A DNA stretch of 64,000 bases from contig OX442318.1 of NCBI GenBank assembly GCA_949358305.1, positions 916,501 through 980,500 of the forward strand. The letters run 5' to 3'. The translations under genes were made by a program, and so were the position numbers. Source of the stretch: Strigamia acuminata (lineage: Eukaryota; Arthropoda; Chilopoda; Geophilomorpha; Linotaeniidae). Below are positions 58,601 to 64,000 of the stretch, in pieces (the first letter of the stretch is position 1; each line of letters begins with the position of its first letter). A model generated the notes under the pieces. The model worked only from the letters and a program-made list of their open reading frames with translations. It was not told where the DNA came from and did not search any database.

Positions 58601-61600
58601 TGTCTTATTTCTTTAATTCTTGCTCATTTTGTGTGATTTTGGATGATTTTTAGTGCATTCGTCGATTTACAGATCACTTGCGTAAGACGCGTGACGTCAT
58701 ATTTCTTAATCTAGTTCGGTTGTGTTCAAACTTCTAACCTTTTGTTTGGACCTTATTCTTGTGTTATGGATAGGTTTTAGAATTGATTTAGACTAATTTG
58801 GGGGTGATCTGTCGATTGGTTTGCTTTATTTTTGTCCCGGAACGGTCGTTTTGTCGTTTCGAGCGTTCGTTGTCGGTACGCACTTGTGCGCTGCTGACCG
58901 AGTTCATTCCGTTCGGCAAACGATTATTTTCAAGTGTTCTTTTAATAAATAGTGCTTTTGTTGTAGGAAATTACATTTCCTAATGTTATTTTATTCAATA
59001 CAGTGTGTATTCTTGATTTTATTCTTGTGTTGAAATTCAAATGTCGTGTTTTGCCGCTCTAGCGGATTTGAAGTGGGCGCCATGTTGGATTTCCCCGCTA
59101 ATTTCTTTATTTATCCATTTCATTTGTCTTTTTGAAAATGAATAAACGCCCCGGCGTTTATGCGAGGCAAGCCATAGTTTTTGTAGGTTCTTTCCTGATT
59201 AGGGTTACTTGTGACGTGCACGGGCGAGCTCGCCTGAGGACGCCAAAAAAAGCTCAAAAACGCCCCAAAACGCCTGAAAATCGCGCAACTCGAAGCAAAA
59301 AATTACAGTTTGAATTCAAATCAAAACTAACCACAAATACATGCTACAATTAGGTAAATTTTCAAATTTTTTATCAATAAATGATGACTTTCAAGAAGTA
59401 TGACAACATTTGACAAAATTTAGACCAGTTGCATTTAAAAACTAAAATATTTTGTGTTTTACTTCAATTTTAAACCAAAAATGACGTCATTTTTTGTTTA
59501 AACCGGCGTTTATTTGAGGCAAGCACGCCGCTGAGAACGCCAAAAAATGCTCAAAAACACTCCAAAAGGCCTGAAAATCGCGCAACTTGAGGCAAAAAAT
59601 TAATTTTTCATCTTTGTTTCAACTTTTGTGACGTTTAAAATTGTGTTTTCAAGTTTTATGCCTCAAGTTGCATTGTCATCTGGCGTTTTGGGGCGTTTTG
59701 GGGCGTTCGCAGGCGTTTGCACGCGTTTTTTGGCGTTGTCACTCACTCAAGTGGCCATTTTTAGCCAATTTTCGAAGTAAAAATGGCCTTTTTTTTATTA
59801 AAATGGCCATTTTCAGCCATTTGTCATAGTAAAAATGGCCATTTTCAGCCATTTTTTATAGTAAAAATGGCCATTTTTCATCCAAAATGGCCGTTTTTCA
59901 TCCAAAATGACCATTTTTATCATTGACACGCTATAAAAATGTAACGTTTCAATGGCGTTTTGACGGAATTGGTAAGTTTTGAAATTTCCCGTGTCCCGTT
60001 ATTGTGACTCCTCGTCCGGTTTCTCAGAACCGAAACCCTAATACAGGTGAATTAGTGACGCCTAATTTGTTTTAACAAATAAAGCAAACAACATCTCGCC
60101 TCACTTCCAGTCTTGAAAATTAGTAAACGCCCCGGCGTTTATTCGAGGCAAGCCGTTGTTTTTACAGTAATTTCCTGGTTAGGGTTATTTTTTTTTTAAC
60201 TCTTGAAGAAATAAGTTTGTTTTTTTCTCGCCTGCACGCGCGAGCTCGCATGAGAATGCTAAAAAATAAGCAAAAACGTTCTAAAACGCCCCAAAACGCT
60301 TCAAAATGCTCCAAAAAGCCTGAAAATCGTGCCACTCAAAGCAAAAAATTATGTTCGCATGTTTTTTGCCTCAAGTTGCACGGTTATCTGGCGTTTTGGT
60401 GCGTTCTTGGGGCGTTTTGGTGCGTTCTTGGGGCGTTTTCGGGCGTTTTTTCGGCGTTGTCACTCACTCCCGCACTTTGCTGTCTTGTTTATTACAATTT
60501 GGTTTAGCTGTTGTATTTATTTTTATTTGTTTTATGGTTATTTAATGTGTTTTTGTAGCATTCAAAATGTTTTGTTGCCTAATTTCTCGTTTTGGCGCCA
60601 ACTGTTTGTTTGACAACGCCGTGTCAGAATTTAGGGATGATTCTGCTTTGGTTTCTAATTAAAAAAAAAATGTTGTTTTAATTTCAATTGTAACTGCTTA
60701 TTATAACGTTATTATTAGTATTTTGTAAAGGTTCATTCTTTTTCCATGTTAATAAAAAATGAAGTAACTTTCGGTGAAAAAAAAAACAGTTAAATGCGGA
60801 TCAAAATTAAACACACACGAGAAGTTTAATAAACGTCCCGGCGTTTATTCGAGGCAATACGGTACATTTGTGAAACCCAACTTGGAACCCGAAAATAACG
60901 TGGGGCCGTCTGAACACCTGGATTTGAAATTTCGTCTACGCGCGCGCCGACGCATGGGGAATGCGGGGTGGGGTTCCTTCCCAGTGTTCCGAACGAGTCA
61001 ATTTCACCCCGAAAATATCCCGAAATTGCTGATACATGCATTTCGAGCCAGAAATATTGATCTTCATGTAAATTTTGATTGTTTAGCTTTTTTTTGAAAT
61101 TTTACAAATTTTCCTCATCTCCTGCCTTCCTCGCTCATTTAACACCAAAATGGCCTGCATTGAGGATTTTTCCCATAATCCTTTTCACACGTATGGAGCG
61201 CAAACAGTCGCAATAAATGAAATCAGCGGAATTCGGCCTTGAGTTTGCGACGCCATCTTGAATACGAGTAACAGCACAGTATGGTGTCAATTATTCGAAC
61301 TGATCGTAAGGCATGGGACAAAAATTGATTAAAAACGAACAAACATGATTAAAAATCAACAAAAATCGACTGAAATCGGACAATAATCAATTCAGAATGA
61401 CAAATAACGATTAAAATTGGCAAAAATTGTCACAAATAGAGAAAAACCGATTAAAAATCAGCAAGAAACCAATAGAAATTGATAAAATCAAATAAAAATT
61501 AACAAATATCCATTTTGTTTGCTTTTAAACAAATTAAGAACTTTGAAAACACACGACAATTTTAAACAGTAAACACCGGGGTCAAATAAGCGCCGCTACT

Positions 61601-64000
61601 CGTTTAAACACCGGGGAGGTGTTAGTGAAGTGCCTCGAGTGGAGAAATTAATAAACGCTCGAGGCACCACGGTAGGCTTATTAAACACAAAATATGAAAC
61701 GCTCGATCTTCAACAGGCGCACACGCCCGAGAACACCTCGGCATGCCTCAGCACTCTCCAAGAAACGAGAAAAACCAAGGCAAAAAAAAAAAAATACACC
61801 AAAATTAGGACTAAAATCAAACACACATGGGGCCCGGAAGATTGATAACATCCCGGCATATATTCAAGGCAGTACGCCATGTTTTTTCCACCATTTTGTA
61901 AGTTTATTTCAATATTCATAAAGTTTATTGCTTTTTGTATCATTAGTAGTATTCCCTTGTGTGATGTGGTTTTATAAATATCACACACAACTGCTTCTGC
62001 TGTTTTCTTCACGTTTATGCTTCGTGTATGCATGTGAAGCCCTCGCACATCTTTTGAGCACCTGTACACATTTGGACACGCTCAAGGTGCTACATCGCGC
62101 GCTCAAACGCACTAGATCGCGCGCGCAAACGCGCTACATCACGCATATTAGGGATAAGAACGGACCGGGATAGGGACTGGACTGGTAATGTTTGCCCTAT
62201 GCGGATACGGGACGGGACGGGATTACAGTTGCTAAATTCGTACTGCGAGGCGGAGACAATTTTCTAATTCCAGTTGTTATTTATCACTATTAAGCCTAAT
62301 ATTGAGCCTGATAATGCTAAAATAAAGTAAATAAACAACAACAACAAACTCATTATTAAAAGTAAATTACACTGTATGACCAAAATATTGTTGTTTCTTT
62401 ACTTTATTTTAGCATTATTAGGCCTAATATTAGGCTTAATACTGATTTATTTCAATTATGCAATCATACGCGCGTATTACGCTAACGTAATGGACCCGGG
62501 ACGGGTCGGGACCCGAAAATTGGTCCCGTTCTCATCCCTAACGCATATATATCGCAGACATATCGCGCCCACGACAAAGCACAAACCCATGGCAGTCACC
62601 AAAGAATATTTACGCCGCTTCCACGCACGTTTTATTTTCTCACAGGCCTCTACACATTTAACTTGCGCGCGCACTTGCTACGTGCTCGTGTGGTCACAAT
62701 AAATACCTAATTTTCATTAAAATAACGAATGAACGAAATCACTTCAACCACACTTGCTACGGTCGACGCATCGACGGCGATTCGCATGCGTTACCCCAAA
62801 TACCGATAAAAAATCGCAGAAAACACTAATCCCGACCCAAAAACCGCCAAAATTACCCTCAAAACACGCCAACAACCTTCCACCACTTAAATTACACCGG
62901 AAAAAAACAATTTCAAACCGAAAAATCAACAAAAAAGGCCAAAAAAATATTGCAAACAAAGAGAAAAGATCAATTATCGAGGCAAATCCCCACCACAAAA
63001 CAACGCATCGCCGGTATACACTTAAGCGTACAGTGCACAACACTACTGTTTATTTTCAATGATCCAATAAATAAAATTTGAAACAAAGTTGAGTGGAATT
63101 GTACGTTTCTTGTATATTAAAGTTTTTATTTTGTTTGTTTACACCTAATTTTTTTTTTCCATCATAGAATGGCGACTCGATACTTTTGTAGCTCGAATTC
63201 ACTTCGTAAACGTGGTCGGTGTTCATCACGCGTCAATGCGCTCGTGCAATAGTATAGGCGCGCATACGATTTGATGCGCGCAAAACTTGCAAAACTTGCA
63301 CGGAATTTGGGCAATTTTTGACAAATTTCAGCAGATTTTTGCCTGTATTTGACAAATTTCAGAAGATTTTTTGCCTATATTTGACAAATTTCAGAAGATT
63401 TCCTCAATCCTCAAACATTTGCTGAAATTTCTCATAAAATTTCTAAAATTAATTGAAATTTGTCTGAAATTTGTCTGGAATTTGTCAAATATTGTCAAAA
63501 ATCCGTGGAAATTTGTCAAATACTGGCAAAAATCCATGTAAATTTGTCAAAAATTGCCATAATTCGGTGCAAATTGTGTTAGATATTGGAAAAATTTATT
63601 TTAACGCTTCCAACGCGCCAGTAAATCGCGCGTGCACACGCATGGATTTTTCGTCATAGTTGGATGCGCGCAAACCTCACGTAACTTGCGCCAAAATTTG
63701 GCAATTTTTGACAAATTTCAGCAGATTTTTGCCAGTATTTGACAAATTTCCACTGATTTTTGACAATATTTGACCCAACAACTGCGCCACGTTCCAGGCG
63801 CCGGTTTAGGCATTTTAGACCCGTTTTAGACCGTTTTAGATGGCGAAAACGTTCTCTCCATCATTTTCTACCCCTGGGTGAGGTTTTCAGCGTTCATGAT
63901 TGATGAAAAAGCTGTTTTCTAACTAGCTGTCCCATTGCTAGTTTTGGCGTCAGGTTTTAGCAACCTTCCGATCCGACTCTGTCGTCTGCACGACCTCCAA
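55652..64000. repeat. 8.35-kb direct repeat, second copy (runs off window)
   Basis: Begins TAACCTTATGG after ACTT, so here the edge reads TTAA-CCTT. Contents repeat those of 34646-42994, including the hAT MITE at 62149-62540 and the four hairpin blocks. Confidence 0.85.
62149..62540. mobile_element. hAT-type MITE in direct repeat copy 2
   Basis: Same element and target duplication as 41143-41534 at the equivalent position. It was inherited with the repeat, not inserted separately. Confidence 0.85.

Overview
The window reads as nuclear DNA of an invertebrate animal. It has genes split by GT-AG introns, a duplicated DEG/ENaC-type ion-channel gene, Ty3/Gypsy and Ty1/Copia retrotransposons, and many small DNA transposons with hAT, Harbinger-like and Tc1-like target duplications. 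I cannot place the species. No prokaryotic features, rRNA or tRNA genes were seen.

Layout. From 1 to 4.4 kb, on the minus strand, lies the 5' half of a DEG/ENaC-like gene (copy A), cut by the window edge. From 4.7 to 10.4 kb is a full-length Gypsy element with near-identical 205-bp LTRs and one open 1672-codon gag-pol frame. From 10.9 to 11.5 kb is a scrambled Copia remnant. From 11.5 to 17.2 kb is gene-free DNA with a Harbinger-like MITE, a transposon-terminus fragment and dispersed repeats. From 17.2 to 21.8 kb is a Copia element with 137-bp LTRs; it is broken by a frameshift and has lost one integrase catalytic Asp. From 22.4 to 33.1 kb is a second, complete copy of the channel gene (copy B). 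I could trace it exon by exon in a consistent reading phase. It encodes two channel units in one chain (TM1-TM2-TM1-TM2) of about 750-764 residues, and its introns carry several foldback elements and MITEs.

From 34.6 kb to the end the DNA is a repeat complex. An 8.35-kb segment (34646-42994) recurs, apparently base for base, at 55652-64000, 21006 bp downstream. Between these lie two nested giant palindromes (41.8-46.4 kb and 47.3-52.3 kb). Their cores are arrays of 56-bp units, each itself a hairpin, plus words repeating every 11 bp. The palindromes are followed by a 5'-truncated Gypsy RNase H-integrase fragment (52.9-54.9 kb) and a possible small spliced acidic ORF (55.3-55.6 kb), and then the direct repeat begins again.

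The edges of the repeat complex show TTAA (or CTAA) next to CCTT or AAGG. A related terminus lies at 15.1 kb. This suggests a mobile element rather than a simple duplication, but giant LTRs and assembly duplication remain alternatives. The only likely host gene is the DEG/ENaC pair. Everything else is mobile or repetitive DNA.
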